From Aromatoleum aromaticum EbN1 (GTDB lineage Bacteria > Pseudomonadota > Gammaproteobacteria > Burkholderiales > Rhodocyclaceae), in contig NC_006513.1 in the NCBI RefSeq assembly GCF_000025965.1, positions 1,612,001 through 1,676,000 of the forward strand: a DNA stretch of 64,000 nt. The letters are read 5' to 3'. Positions within the stretch are counted from its first letter, which is position 1. Every line of letters begins with the position of its first letter. Position numbers and translations under genes: made by a program. Below, in pieces: positions 48,329 to 57,639 of this stretch. The notes beneath the pieces were generated by a model. That model searched no databases, was not told the origin of the DNA, and was given only the letters and a program-made list of their open reading frames with translations.

Positions 48329-49966
48329 GTGCTCGTCGCCGCCAACATCACCATGCAGTTCGGGGCCAAGCCCCTGTTCGAGAATGTCTCCGTCAAATTC
48401 GGCGAAGGCAACCGCTACGGCCTGATCGGCGCCAACGGCGCGGGCAAGTCGACGTTCATGAAGATCCTGTGCGGCGAGCTCGAGTCGTCCGCCGGCAACG
48501 TGTCGAAGGATCCGCATGAGCGCATGGCCTACCTCAGGCAGGACCAGTTCGGCTTCGAGGACGTGCGCGTGCTCGACGTCGTACTGATGGGCCACGAGCA
48601 GATGTGGGCCTGCATGGTCGAGAAGGACGCGATCTACGCGAACCCCGAGGCGACCGAAGACGACTACATGCACGCCGCCGAGCTCGAAGGCAAGTTCGCC
48701 GAGTACGACGGCTACACTGCCGAGGCGCGCGCCGGCGAACTGCTGCTGGGCGTGGGCATCGGCACCGAACTGCACAACGGGCCGATGAAGAACGTTGCGC
48801 CGGGCTGGAAGCTGCGCGTGCTGCTGTGCCAGGCGCTGTTCGCGAATCCGGACATTCTGCTGCTCGACGAACCGACGAACAACCTCGACATCAACACCAT
48901 CCGCTGGCTCGAGGACGTGCTGAACCAGCGCGACAGCACGATGGTGATCATCTCTCACGACCGCCACTTCCTGAACCAGGTGTGCACGCACATGGCGGAC
49001 CTCGACTACGGCACGATCACCGTGTACGCCGGCAACTACGACGATTACATGGAAGCGGCGACCCTCGCGCGCCAGCGCCAGCAGTCCGCCAATGCCCGCG
49101 CAAAGGAAAAGATCCAGGACCTGCAGGAGTTCGTGCGCCGCTTCTCGGCGAACAAATCGAAAGCCAAGCAGGCGACGAGCCGCCTGAAGCTGATCGACAA
49201 GCTGAAGCCCGAGGACGTCAAGCCGTCCAGCCGCCAGTACCCATGGATCCGCTTCGACTACGACGACAAGGACAAGCTGCACCGCCTCGCGTGCGAAGTG
49301 CAGAACCTGTCGTTCGCATACGAAGGCATGGCAAAGCCCCTGATCGACAAGTTCTCGATCGCGATCGAGGCGGGCGAGAAAGTCGCGATCATCGGCGAGA
49401 ACGGCGTCGGCAAGACGACGCTGATGAAGCTGCTCGTCGGCCGCGAGGCGGGAGGCCTCGCGCCGCAGAAAGGTGTCGTGAAATGGGCCGAAAAGGCGAA
49501 GCCCGGCTACTACGCGCAGGATCATGCGGCCCAATTCGCCGGCACCGAAAGCCTGACCGAATGGATCGCCGACTACGCACGCGTCACCGTCGACTCGCAG
49601 GGCGGCGATCTCGAGACGCTGATCCGCGGCACGCTCGGCCGGCTGCTGTTTTCCGGCGACGACGTGAGAAAGCCGGTCAACGTGATTTCGGGCGGCGAAC
49701 AGGGCCGCATGCTGTTCGGCAAACTGATGCTGTCGCGGCCGAACGTGCTGCTGATGGACGAGCCGACGAACCACCTCGACATGGAATCGATCGAGTCGCT
49801 GAACACCGGCCTCGAGAAGTTCTCCGGCACGCTGATCTTCATCTCGCACGACCGCGAGTTCGTATCCTCGCTGGCGACCCGCATCCTCGACATGCGGCTC
49901 GACGGCACGATCACCGACTACCGCGGCACCTACGAGGAATACCTCGCGAGCCAGGGGCTCGAGTGA
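48329..49966 (+). CDS. ABC-F family ATPase, YbiT-like
   Basis: Cytosolic twin-ATPase protein of the ABC-F family, likely a ribosome-associated translation factor. The 545-residue product has two nucleotide-binding domains: Walker [12 protein letters not shown] near residue 36 and [11 protein letters not shown] near residue 356; Walker [13 protein letters not shown] and [12 protein letters not shown]. The first signature loop reads [11 protein letters not shown] instead of LSGGxxxR, a variant I recall for YbiT. A linker of about 90 residues rich in Lys/Gln joins them. GTG start. A -10-like TATAAT lies at 48287-48292. Confidence 0.93.
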   Translation: MLVAANITMQFGAKPLFENVSVKFGEGNRYGLIGANGAGKSTFMKILCGELESSAGNVSKDPHERMAYLRQDQFGFEDVRVLDVVLMGHEQMWACMVEKDAIYANPEATEDDYMHAAELEGKFAEYDGYTAEARAGELLLGVGIGTELHNGPMKNVAPGWKLRVLLCQALFANPDILLLDEPTNNLDINTIRWLEDVLNQRDSTMVIISHDRHFLNQVCTHMADLDYGTITVYAGNYDDYMEAATLARQRQQSANARAKEKIQDLQEFVRRFSANKSKAKQATSRLKLIDKLKPEDVKPSSRQYPWIRFDYDDKDKLHRLACEVQNLSFAYEGMAKPLIDKFSIAIEAGEKVAIIGENGVGKTTLMKLLVGREAGGLAPQKGVVKWAEKAKPGYYAQDHAAQFAGTESLTEWIADYARVTVDSQGGDLETLIRGTLGRLLFSGDDVRKPVNVISGGEQGRMLFGKLMLSRPNVLLMDEPTNHLDMESIESLNTGLEKFSGTLIFISHDREFVSSLATRILDMRLDGTITDYRGTYEEYLASQGLE

Positions 49967-49999
49967 GCTGAGCCTCGACGGCCTCGCGCCCGGGCGAGG

Positions 50000-50021
50000 G
50001 CCGCCCACGAGGGCGGCTTTT
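50000..50021 (+). terminator. Rho-independent terminator after the ABC-F gene
   Basis: Stem GCCGCCC (50000-50006) and GGGCGGC (50011-50017) with an ACGA loop and a TTTT run (50018-50021), 33 bases after the stop codon. Confidence 0.88.
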
Positions 50022-50129
50022 GGTGCCCGGTACCGCACCGCATCGTTGCGTCCGGTAGGCCGGACTACGGCATTCGCGGCAGCGGCCCCTTCGTCGGCTA
50101 CAATCGCCGAAACACTTCCCTCGTCCACC

Positions 50130-50513
50130 ATGATCGGCATCTTCCTCATCACGCACGGCACGCTCGGCGAATCGCTGATCCAGTGCGCAAGCCACGTGCT
50201 CAACAAACGCCCCGCGCAAACCGTTCAGCTCGGCGTCTCCGCCGAGGACGATCCCCTCGACATACTGCCGCTCGCGCGCCAGATGCTCGTGTGGGCCGAC
50301 AGCGGCCATGGCGTGCTGGTGCTGACCGACGTCTTCGGCGCGACGCCGTCGAACATCGCAGCGAAGCTGGCGGTGCCGGGGAGCATCGAAGTCATCGCCG
50401 GGGTCAACGTGCCGATGTTGCTGCGCGTGCTGACTTACCGCGAACAGGACATGAACACGCTCGTGCAGCGCGCCGTCGCGGGCGGCTGCGACGGCGTCGT
50501 GCACATCCAGTGA
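50130..50513 (+). CDS. PTS EIIA component, mannose family
   Basis: Cytoplasmic phosphocarrier of the mannose-type EIIA family, 127 residues. The active-site His9 is in FLITHGTLGE, and VLVLTDVFGATPSN follows near residue 65. No EIIB or membrane EIIC-EIID is encoded nearby, so it is probably a regulatory rather than sugar-transport component. It lies 15 bases before the HPr gene, forming an EIIA-HPr-EI operon like those of many Betaproteobacteria. The ATG at 50130 is preferred over an upstream in-frame start. Confidence 0.92.
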   Translation: MIGIFLITHGTLGESLIQCASHVLNKRPAQTVQLGVSAEDDPLDILPLARQMLVWADSGHGVLVLTDVFGATPSNIAAKLAVPGSIEVIAGVNVPMLLRVLTYREQDMNTLVQRAVAGGCDGVVHIQ

Positions 50514-50528
50514 CCAGGCGGAGCCGCG

Positions 50529-50798
50529 ATGCCGAGAGCTGAAACCGAAATCATCAACAAACTGGGCCTGCACGCGCGCGCGTCGGCGAAACTCACACAG
50601 ACGGCGAGCAGCTACGGTGCGGACATCTGGCTCGAGCGCAACGGCCGCCGCGTCAATGCCAAAAGCATCATGGGGGTGATGATGCTGGCTGCCGCGCAGG
50701 GATCGCGAATCACCATCGATACGTCGGGACGGGATGCCGACGCCGCCCTCGAGGCCATCCTGGAGCTGATCGCGGACCGATTCGGCGAGGGAGAGTAA
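50529..50798 (+). CDS. ptsH: HPr phosphocarrier protein
   Basis: Phosphorelay protein of the phosphotransferase system, 89 residues. The phosphorylated His15 is in KLGLHARASAK, and the Ser46 region reads NAKSIMGVMML, so both regulatory residues are present. It lies between the EIIA gene and ptsI with 3 bases to the latter. No HPr kinase gene is visible in the window, although the Ser46 region is intact. Confidence 0.95.
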   Translation: MPRAETEIINKLGLHARASAKLTQTASSYGADIWLERNGRRVNAKSIMGVMMLAAAQGSRITIDTSGRDADAALEAILELIADRFGEGE

Positions 50799-50801
50799 AC
50801 G

Positions 50802-52532
50802 ATGCCCTTCACGATGCACGGCCTGCCGGTTTCACAGGGCATCGCGATCGGCCACGTCCATCTCGTCTCGCACGCGATGCTCGAGGTCAATCACTACCAC
50901 GTCGCGAGCAAATACCTGCCCGAGGAAATGGACCGCCTCGACGAAGCGGTGGCGACGGTGCAGGGCGAGCTGATCGGCCTCAAGGCTGCCGCGACCGCAG
51001 GCCAGTCGCACAGCGAAGTCGGCGCCTTCGTCGACCTGCAGTTGATGATGCTGTCCGATCCGATGCTCGTCGACGCCGCGCGCGAACTGATCGAAGCGCG
51101 TCGCTGCAACGCCGAGTGGGCACTCGTTCAGCAGATGGAACACGTCGTCGAGCAGTTCGAGCAGATCGAAGATCCGTACCTGCGCGAACGCAAGGCCGAC
51201 GTCGTGCAGGTCGTCGAGCGCCTCGTCAAGGTGCTGCTCGGCCATCCGGGCCACCTGCCGCCCAAACGCCGTGACGGGCTCGGCACGATCGTCGTCGCGC
51301 ACGACCTGTCGCCGTCCGACACGATCGGTTTCCGCGACCATAACATCGGCGGCTTCGTCACCGACGTCGGCGGCCCGACCAGCCACACCGCGATCGTCGC
51401 GCGCAGCCTCCGCATCCCGGCGGTCGTCGGCCTGCACCACATCCGCCAGCTCGTCGAGGAGGACGAGCTCCTGATCATCGACGGCACGCGCGGCGTCGTC
51501 ATCGTCGGACCCGACGAGCATATCGTCGAGGAATACCGGCTGCGCCGCACCGAGCTCGAAGTCGAGCGCTCGAAGCTCAACCGGCTCAAGGACACGCGCG
51601 CGACGACGCTCGACGGCGAGAACGTCAACCTGCTGGCGAACATCGAGGGGCCGAAGGACCTCAACCAGGTCAAGGCCGTCAATGCCGACGGCGTCGGCCT
51701 GTACCGCACCGAGTTCCTGTTCATCGGCCGCGACGCGCTGCCCGACGAGGAGGAACAGTACGAAGCCTATCGCGCAGTGCTGAAATCGATGCCCGGCAAG
51801 CCGGTGACGATCCGCACTTTCGATGTCGGCGCGGACAAGGCGCTCAACGGCGTCGGCACGCGCTTCGAACCGAATCCGGCGCTCGGGCTGCGCGCGATCC
51901 GCTACTCGCTCGCCGAACCGCAGATGTTCAAGACGCAGTTGCGCGCGCTGCTGCGCGCGTCGGCGCACGGGCAGCTGCAGATCATGATCCCGATGCTCGC
52001 GCACGCGCACGAAATCGACCAGACGCTGACGCTGATCGAAAAGGCCAAAGTCGAGCTGCGCGCCGAACGGGTCAAGTTCGACGAACGGCTCGCCGTGGGC
52101 GGCATGATCGAAGTGCCGGCGGCCGCGCTCGCCCTCGGCATGTTCATCCGGCGTCTGTCGTTCCTGTCGATCGGCACGAACGATCTGATCCAGTACACGC
52201 TCGCGATCGACCGCTCGGACGAAGCCGTGGTGCATCTGTACGACCCGCTCCACCCGGCAGTGCTGAAGCTGATCAGCGGCACGATCCAGGCCGGCGCGCG
52301 CTTCGGCCTGCCGGTGTCGGTATGCGGCGAGATGGCCGGCGACGCGGCGTATGCGCTGCTGCTGCTCGGCATGGGGCTGCGCAATTTCTCGATGCATCCC
52401 GGCAACATCCTCGAGATCAAGCAGCAGGTGCTGCGCGCGGACGTCGGCGAACTCGCGCCGCGGGTGCAGCGCATCCTGAAGATGGACGAGCAATCGAAGA
52501 TACGCGAGGCAGTGCTGCGACTGGCTGGCTGA
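50802..52532 (+). CDS. ptsI: Phosphoenolpyruvate-protein phosphotransferase (enzyme I)
   Basis: First enzyme of the PTS relay; transfers phosphate from phosphoenolpyruvate to HPr. The 576-residue length is normal. The active His195 is in GGPTSHTAIVARSL. The PEP-binding part has GLYRTEFLFIGRD near residue 298 and the Cys region VCGEMAGDAAY near residue 505. It completes an EIIA-HPr-EI set without sugar-specific permease genes, so the relay probably controls other proteins. It ends 42 bases before siaA. Confidence 0.95.
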   Translation: MPFTMHGLPVSQGIAIGHVHLVSHAMLEVNHYHVASKYLPEEMDRLDEAVATVQGELIGLKAAATAGQSHSEVGAFVDLQLMMLSDPMLVDAARELIEARRCNAEWALVQQMEHVVEQFEQIEDPYLRERKADVVQVVERLVKVLLGHPGHLPPKRRDGLGTIVVAHDLSPSDTIGFRDHNIGGFVTDVGGPTSHTAIVARSLRIPAVVGLHHIRQLVEEDELLIIDGTRGVVIVGPDEHIVEEYRLRRTELEVERSKLNRLKDTRATTLDGENVNLLANIEGPKDLNQVKAVNADGVGLYRTEFLFIGRDALPDEEEQYEAYRAVLKSMPGKPVTIRTFDVGADKALNGVGTRFEPNPALGLRAIRYSLAEPQMFKTQLRALLRASAHGQLQIMIPMLAHAHEIDQTLTLIEKAKVELRAERVKFDERLAVGGMIEVPAAALALGMFIRRLSFLSIGTNDLIQYTLAIDRSDEAVVHLYDPLHPAVLKLISGTIQAGARFGLPVSVCGEMAGDAAYALLLLGMGLRNFSMHPGNILEIKQQVLRADVGELAPRVQRILKMDEQSKIREAVLRLAG

Positions 52533-52574
52533 GCCGGCGCACCGACGCAGCGATACGGGGAACGGGGAGCGGAT

Positions 52575-54587
52575 TTGGGATTGCGGGGGAAATCGGGCCT
52601 GGGGCTCGCGGCGCTGTTGGCGCTGCTGGCGCTGTTCGCGCTGCTGGCCGGACGGGTCGGCCTCGACGCCTTCCGCGATCATTTTGGCGCCGGCTTCGCG
52701 CGCAACCACGCGCTGCTGCAGGCGCAGAAACTGGTCACCCTGATCACGCGCGAACTGAGCCTGTCGCAGCGGCTCGCCGAACTCGAAAGCGTCCGGCGCT
52801 TCCTGCGCGGCACGGACGACTCGGGGCAGGCGGGCGTCGATGCGGAACGGTTCCGGCGCGCGTTCGCCGACGCTTCGGTGTTCCTCATCGCCCATGACGG
52901 CGGACACTACTACTTCAGCGACGGCACCGCGCCCGATGCCTGGGTGAAGCCGAGCTACACGCTGCAGCGCGGCGACCCCAAGGACGAGTGGTATTTCGCC
53001 ACGGTCCGCGACGCCCGCCCGTATGCGCTGAACGTCAACGTCGACGAAAAGCTCAAGGTCACGAAAGTCTGGTTCAACGTGCTGGTGCGCGAAGACGAAG
53101 GCGGGCGGGTGCTCGGCCTGGCCGGCTCGGGCCTCGACCTGACGCGCTTTCTCGCCACTTTCGTCGGCACCGTCGATCCGGGCGTCACGAACTTCATCAT
53201 CAATGGCGAAGGCGCGATCCTCGCCCACCCCGACCAGTCCCTGATCGAGTACGCGGCGCTGACCAGGGCCGCTCCCCGGCGCACGCTGCACGGGCTCGTC
53301 GCGGACGGGGCGGACCGCGAAGCGCTGGACGGCATGCTCGCGAGCCTGCACGACGCGCCGGGCAGCGGCGGCGCCCTGCGCGTCGATCTGCAGGGCCAGC
53401 CGCGCGTCCTCGGTGCGGCCTACGTGCCGGCGCTCGACTGGTACGTGATCACCGCGGTGGACCTCGGCGCCGCGCAGGTCATCGACGAAACCGTGCTGTG
53501 GCCGCTTGCGCTCGGCGCGATCGCGCTGCTGCTGCTGTTCGCCGCCGCCGTCAGCATGGGCGTCGACCGGCTGATCCTGCGGCCGCTGGTGCGGCTGACC
53601 GATTCCGCACAGCGCATCGCCGCGGGAGATTATCGCCAGCGCCTGCACACGCGACGCAACGACGAACTCGGCTCCCTGACGCGCGCCTTCGACGGCATGG
53701 CGCGCCAGATCGACGCCCACACCAGCGAGCTCGAAAGCCGCGTCACCGCACGCACCCGCGATCTCGCCCAGGCGCGCGACCGCATTGCGGCAACGCACCG
53801 GCAGATCCAGGACAGCATCCGCTACGGCGCCCTGATCCAGCACGCGATGCTGCCGCACCGCGAGCTGCTGCACGCGCTGCCCGACGACCACTTCGTGCTG
53901 TGGCAGCCGCGCGACACCGTCGGCGGCGATTTCTACCTGTTCCGCGAGGCGCCGGGGCAGTTCCTCATCGGCATCGTCGATTGCGCGGGGCACGGCGTGC
54001 CCGGCGCGTTCATGACGATGATCGCGCACGCCGGCTTCGACCTGGCCGTCCAGGAACTCGGACTGTCCGATCCCGCAGCGCTGCTGACGCGCATGGACAG
54101 CGCGACGCGTACGCTGCTGCCGGGCGATGCGGCGAGCCGCCACCTCGCGACCAGCATGGACGTGGGCCTGTGCCACGTCGATGTCGCGACCGGCTGCGTG
54201 ACCTTCGCCGGCGCGCACGCCGATCTCTACCGCTGCGAGGGCGCGCGGTGCGAGCAGATTCGCGGCAGCCGGCGCAGCATCGGCGAGCGGCGGCGCACGA
54301 TTTACGAGAATGTCATCCTCGCCGACGGCCCCGGCTGCACGTATTATCTGACTACCGACGGGTTCCTGGACCAGGCCGGAGGCGAACGCGGGTACGGCTT
54401 CGGCAATCGCCGCTTCGCAGCCGCGCTCGGCGGGATCGCGGCGCAGCCGATGAAGAGCCAGGAAGAAGCGCTGCGGCGACGCCTGGCCGATCACCAGGGA
54501 AGCTGTCCGCAGCGCGATGACATCGCGGTGATCGGTTTTCGTGTTCCCGGTCGGGCCGCCGCGCCCGACCCTGTTTCCGGGGGGTGA
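52575..54587 (+). CDS. siaA: SiaA-like membrane PP2C phosphatase
   Basis: Sensor phosphatase that in Pseudomonas dephosphorylates SiaC. The 670-residue protein has an N-terminal membrane segment, a periplasmic sensing region (about residues 35-300), a second membrane segment (LGAIALLLLFAAAVSMG near residue 317), a HAMP segment (LVRLTDSAQRIAAGDYRQRL), a coiled coil and a SpoIIE-type PP2C domain with DTVGGDFYLF, VDCAGHGVPGAFMTMI and RDDIAVIGF. TTG start at 52575 is chosen as no better ATG fits; GGGGAGCGGA precedes it. First gene of the four-gene siaABCD unit. Confidence 0.88.
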   Translation: MGLRGKSGLGLAALLALLALFALLAGRVGLDAFRDHFGAGFARNHALLQAQKLVTLITRELSLSQRLAELESVRRFLRGTDDSGQAGVDAERFRRAFADASVFLIAHDGGHYYFSDGTAPDAWVKPSYTLQRGDPKDEWYFATVRDARPYALNVNVDEKLKVTKVWFNVLVREDEGGRVLGLAGSGLDLTRFLATFVGTVDPGVTNFIINGEGAILAHPDQSLIEYAALTRAAPRRTLHGLVADGADREALDGMLASLHDAPGSGGALRVDLQGQPRVLGAAYVPALDWYVITAVDLGAAQVIDETVLWPLALGAIALLLLFAAAVSMGVDRLILRPLVRLTDSAQRIAAGDYRQRLHTRRNDELGSLTRAFDGMARQIDAHTSELESRVTARTRDLAQARDRIAATHRQIQDSIRYGALIQHAMLPHRELLHALPDDHFVLWQPRDTVGGDFYLFREAPGQFLIGIVDCAGHGVPGAFMTMIAHAGFDLAVQELGLSDPAALLTRMDSATRTLLPGDAASRHLATSMDVGLCHVDVATGCVTFAGAHADLYRCEGARCEQIRGSRRSIGERRRTIYENVILADGPGCTYYLTTDGFLDQAGGERGYGFGNRRFAAALGGIAAQPMKSQEEALRRRLADHQGSCPQRDDIAVIGFRVPGRAAAPDPVSGG

Positions 54588-54589
54588 GA

Positions 54590-55132
54590 ATGGAAGAGGT
54601 GGATGTGTTGTCCCTGCGCGAAGCGTTCTCGCGCCAGGGAATCATGCTGGGCTTCAACGGCCCGTTCTCGGCCACGCTGATGGAGGAGATCGGCAAGGCC
54701 CTGCGCAAGCACATGGAGGGGCTCGCCGAATCCCCCTCGGCGATCACCGACGTTTTTTCGGCATATATCGAGCTGAGCCAGAACATCCGGCACTACGCCG
54801 CGTCGAGCGGCGCGAGCGGCGCCGCGGCCGAAGCGACGATCATCGTTTCGCGCGACGAGGCGGGGCATTACGTGGTCAGTGCCGGCAATGTCGTGCTCCA
54901 TGACGACGGCGAGACGCTGGTCGCGCGCATAGACGAACTCGCCGCGCTCGACAAGACCGCGCTGAAAGCCGCGTTCAAGACCCAGATGCGCCAGCCCCGC
55001 GACCCGCAGGCGAAGACCGGCGCCGGACTCGGGCTGATCGACCTGGCGCGCCGCGCCAGCCAGCCGCTCGCCTGCAGCGTGAAACCCCTTGACTCCCAGC
55101 ACGCCTTCTTCAGCCTGCGCGTGGTGATTTGA
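54590..55132 (+). CDS. siaB: SiaB-like kinase of SiaC
   Basis: Kinase that phosphorylates SiaC in the Pseudomonas system. The 180-residue product resembles a GHKL-type fold (NIRHYAASSGASG near residue 64 as an N-box-like segment, GAGLGLIDLARRA near residue 143). The ATG follows a GGGGGGTGAG ribosome site that overlaps the siaA stop. A GTG 6 bases upstream is an alternative. Recognised through the order siaA-siaB-siaC-siaD more than by any single motif. Confidence 0.82.
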   Translation: MEEVDVLSLREAFSRQGIMLGFNGPFSATLMEEIGKALRKHMEGLAESPSAITDVFSAYIELSQNIRHYAASSGASGAAAEATIIVSRDEAGHYVVSAGNVVLHDDGETLVARIDELAALDKTALKAAFKTQMRQPRDPQAKTGAGLGLIDLARRASQPLACSVKPLDSQHAFFSLRVVI

Positions 55133-55145
55133 ACCGAGGTCCGAA

Positions 55146-55523
55146 GTGAACGATTTCGAGATTCCCGCCACCGAATCGACTCCCCTCATCCGCGCCGACC
55201 GGACAGCCGGGCGGCTGGAAATGAGCGGCGACTCCTATCCGGAAAATTCCTTCGAGCTGTTCCAGCCGGTCATCGACTGGCTCGCCGGCTTTCTCGACAA
55301 GGTCCTGCAGCCGCTGACGCTCGAGCTGAAACTGCTGTATCTCAACACGAGCAGCGTGCGGGCGATGATGGACATCTTCGACGCGCTGCAGGACGCGCAC
55401 GAGCGGGGGCAGGCGGTCGCAGTGAATTGGCGCTATGACAGCGACAACGAGCGCGTCGCCGATCTGGCGGCCGAATTCAAGGAAGACTACACCTTCCCCT
55501 TCGAGATCATTCCCGGTCCCTGA
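55146..55523 (+). CDS. siaC: SiaC-like phosphoswitch protein
   Basis: Small protein of 125 residues of the DUF1987 type. In Pseudomonas it is phosphorylated on Thr68 and, when unphosphorylated, activates the diguanylate cyclase SiaD. Here Thr68 is present in LLYLNTSSVRAMMDIFD. It sits 13 bases after siaB and 2 bases before siaD, so the phospho-control of c-di-GMP synthesis appears conserved. Confidence 0.87.
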   Translation: MNDFEIPATESTPLIRADRTAGRLEMSGDSYPENSFELFQPVIDWLAGFLDKVLQPLTLELKLLYLNTSSVRAMMDIFDALQDAHERGQAVAVNWRYDSDNERVADLAAEFKEDYTFPFEIIPGP

Positions 55524-55525
55524 CG

Positions 55526-56332
55526 ATGAATCCGGGATTTCCCCTGCCGCCCGGCGAGCGCCCGCTGACCGAACGCATCGATGCGCTGCTGAGCAATGCC
55601 GAACACCGGGACAACCCGTTGCGCGCGCCGCTTGCCGAGCTCTACGACGTCTTTTCCGACCACCTCTGCCAGCTCGAGCGCATCACCCGCATCAGCGATC
55701 ACTACCAGGCCGCCGAGCGCGACCGCGGCGCCGGCCATGCCGTCAATTACCGCCGTCAGCTGCGCAGGCTCGAAAAGATCGTGCGCATCAGCGACCAGTA
55801 CCAGGGCATGCTGCGCGAACTCAACCAGCGCCTCGAATGGCTGTCCCATCGCGACGCCCTCACCGGGCTGCCGAACCGGCGGCATGCGCTGATGCGGTTG
55901 CGCGAGGAGCATGTCCGTGCCCAGCGGGGTGGGCGCTCGTTCGTCATCATGATCATCGACATCGACCACTTCAAGGACATCAACGACACCTGGGGGCACG
56001 AGCTCGGCGACCAGGCGCTGACGGCCGTCGCCGCGCGCCTCGCAGCGTCGGTGCGCGAATACGACGTGTGCGCGCGCTGGGGCGGGGAAGAGTTCCTCGT
56101 GATGCTGCCGGACACCGAACCCTGCACCGCAGGCGACAACGCCGAACGCTTGCGGGCCTGCGTCGGGAACGATCCGGTCATCATCGGCGAGCGGCAGCTG
56201 CGCATCACCGTCTCGCTCGGCGTGGGCAGCTGCCGCCTGGGCGAGGAGCTGGCGGAATTCATGAAACGGGTCGACGATGCGCTGTACTTCGCCAAGCACG
56301 AGGGGCGGGACCGCATCGCATTCGCCGCGTGA
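55526..56332 (+). CDS. siaD: SiaD-like diguanylate cyclase
   Basis: Makes cyclic di-GMP. The 268-residue soluble protein has a helical N-terminal half with a coiled coil (YRRQLRRLEKIVRISDQYQ) and a GGDEF domain: LTGLPNRRHAL near residue 113, IDIDHFKDINDTWGHELGD, active-site GGEEF near residue 191 and an upstream inhibitory I-site REYD five residues before it. It is the last of siaABCD and would be activated by SiaC. Its stop lies inside an 11-base tandem duplication. Confidence 0.9.
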   Translation: MNPGFPLPPGERPLTERIDALLSNAEHRDNPLRAPLAELYDVFSDHLCQLERITRISDHYQAAERDRGAGHAVNYRRQLRRLEKIVRISDQYQGMLRELNQRLEWLSHRDALTGLPNRRHALMRLREEHVRAQRGGRSFVIMIIDIDHFKDINDTWGHELGDQALTAVAARLAASVREYDVCARWGGEEFLVMLPDTEPCTAGDNAERLRACVGNDPVIIGERQLRITVSLGVGSCRLGEELAEFMKRVDDALYFAKHEGRDRIAFAA

Positions 56333-56351
56333 GCCGGTCGTGAGCCGGTCG
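56330..56351. repeat. 11-base tandem duplication at the siaD stop
   Basis: TGAGCCGGTCG occurs twice in direct succession (56330-56340 and 56341-56351). The first copy contains the siaD stop codon. It resembles a replication-slippage product. Confidence 0.9.
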
Positions 56352-56361
56352 TCCGGAGAAT

Positions 56362-56390
56362 TTGACAATTGCGCACGGTCACGCTAATTT
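56362..56390 (+). promoter_or_regulatory. Predicted metX promoter
   Basis: TTGACA (56362-56367) and TAATTT (56385-56390) are separated by 17 bases, a strong sigma70-type match. Transcription would start near 56397, at the 5' edge of the riboswitch. Confidence 0.75.
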
Positions 56391-56400
56391 TTCGCCTCCA

Positions 56401-56452
56401 CGCGCCGATTTGAACCACAGCTTGCGGGCGCTCAATAAATCCGGCTAAAGCG
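56401..56452 (+). ncRNA. SAM-II-like riboswitch upstream of metX
   Basis: The leader contains the pattern I recall for SAM-II: CGCGCCGATTTGAACC, later GCGGGCGCTCAATAAATCC, then GGCTAAAG. The 5' stem GCGCC (56402-56406) pairs with GGCGC (56427-56431). The conserved ATAAAT and GCTAAA segments are present in the expected order. It follows a promoter directly and precedes a terminator and metX, which makes S-adenosylmethionine feedback plausible. Pseudoknot pairing could not be drawn in detail. Confidence 0.75.
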
Positions 56453-56473
56453 AGGGCGACCCAGTCCGCGTTT

Positions 56474-56493
56474 CCCAGCCGGCTGGGTTTTTT
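56474..56493 (+). terminator. Intrinsic terminator between riboswitch and metX
   Basis: The self-complementary CCCAGCCGGCTGGG (56474-56487) is followed by TTTTTT. Lying 16 bases before the metX ATG, it would stop transcription when the riboswitch binds its ligand. Confidence 0.85.
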
Positions 56494-56509
56494 GTCTACA
56501 GCGAACAAT

Positions 56510-57637
56510 ATGATCCAACCCCAATCCGTCGGTGCCGTCGTCCCGCAGCGGGCGCATTTCGCCGAGCCGCTGCCGCTGCGCAGCGGCGACGCGCTGCCCG
56601 AATACGAACTCTTGTACGAGACCTACGGCGAGCTCAACGCCGCGCGCAGCAACGCCGTGCTGGTATGCCACGCGCTGTCCGGCTCCCACCATGTCGCCGG
56701 CCACTATGCGGACGACCCCGGCAACATCGGCTGGTGGGACAACCTCGTCGGGCCCGGCAAGCCACTCGATACACGCAAATTTTTCGTCATCGGCGTCAAT
56801 AACCTCGGCGGGTGCCACGGCACTACGGGCCCCGCCTCGATCAATCCGGCGAGCGGCAAACCGTGGGGGGCGGATTTCCCGTTCGTCACCGTCGAGGACT
56901 GGGTCGCGGCCCAGGCGCGGCTTGCCGACCGGCTCGGCATCGAACGGTTCGCGGCAGTCGTCGGCGGCAGCCTCGGCGGCATGCAGGCGCTGTCGTGGAC
57001 ACTGCAGTACCCGGAGCGCATCGGGCACGCGGTGCTCGTCGCGTCGGCGCCACGGCTCACTGCGCAGAACATCGCATTCAACGAAGTCGCGCGCCAGGCG
57101 ATCCTGAGCGATCCGGACTTCCACGGCGGGCACTACTACGAGCATGGTGTCGTGCCGGCACGCGGGCTGAAGCTGGCGCGCATGCTGGGCCACATCACTT
57201 ACCTGTCCGACGACGCGATGGCCGACAAATTCGGCCGCACGCTGCGCCACGGCAAGGCCGTGTACAGCTATGACGTCGAGTTCGAGATCGAGTCCTACCT
57301 GCGCTACCAGGGCGACAAGTTCGCCGGCTTTTTCGACGCCAATACCTATCTGTTGACGACCAAGGCGCTCGACTACTTCGATCCCGCGTTCGAGCATGGC
57401 GGCATCCTGCGGGCGGCGCTGGCGCGCGCGAGCGCCGACTTCCTCGTCGTGTCGTTTTCGACCGACTGGCGCTTCTCGCCGGCGAGAAGCCGCGAGATCG
57501 TCTACAGCCTGCTGCACAACCGCCGCAACGTCAGCTACGCGGAGATCGAGAGCGACGCCGGGCACGACTCGTTCCTGCTCGACGACGCGCATTACCACGA
57601 GCTGCTTGCAGCCTATTTCGACCGCATCGAGGTCTGA
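56510..57637 (+). CDS. metX: Homoserine O-acyltransferase MetX
   Basis: Acylates homoserine in methionine synthesis. The 375-residue alpha/beta hydrolase-type enzyme has nucleophile Ser154 in [21 protein letters not shown] near residue 36, and a C-terminal Asp-His pair in [11 protein letters not shown]. Succinyl versus acetyl donor cannot be told from sequence here. ATG at 56510 is chosen over a TTG at 56492, which would lie inside the terminator. It is followed by metW after 2 bases. Expression is likely controlled by the SAM-II-like riboswitch. Confidence 0.94.
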   Translation: MIQPQSVGAVVPQRAHFAEPLPLRSGDALPEYELLYETYGELNAARSNAVLVCHALSGSHHVAGHYADDPGNIGWWDNLVGPGKPLDTRKFFVIGVNNLGGCHGTTGPASINPASGKPWGADFPFVTVEDWVAAQARLADRLGIERFAAVVGGSLGGMQALSWTLQYPERIGHAVLVASAPRLTAQNIAFNEVARQAILSDPDFHGGHYYEHGVVPARGLKLARMLGHITYLSDDAMADKFGRTLRHGKAVYSYDVEFEIESYLRYQGDKFAGFFDANTYLLTTKALDYFDPAFEHGGILRAALARASADFLVVSFSTDWRFSPARSREIVYSLLHNRRNVSYAEIESDAGHDSFLLDDAHYHELLAAYFDRIEV

Positions 57638-57639
57638 CG

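Noticed and set aside
56492-56509. TTG start for metX
   Set aside because: It falls within the T-run of the terminator and lacks a ribosome site.
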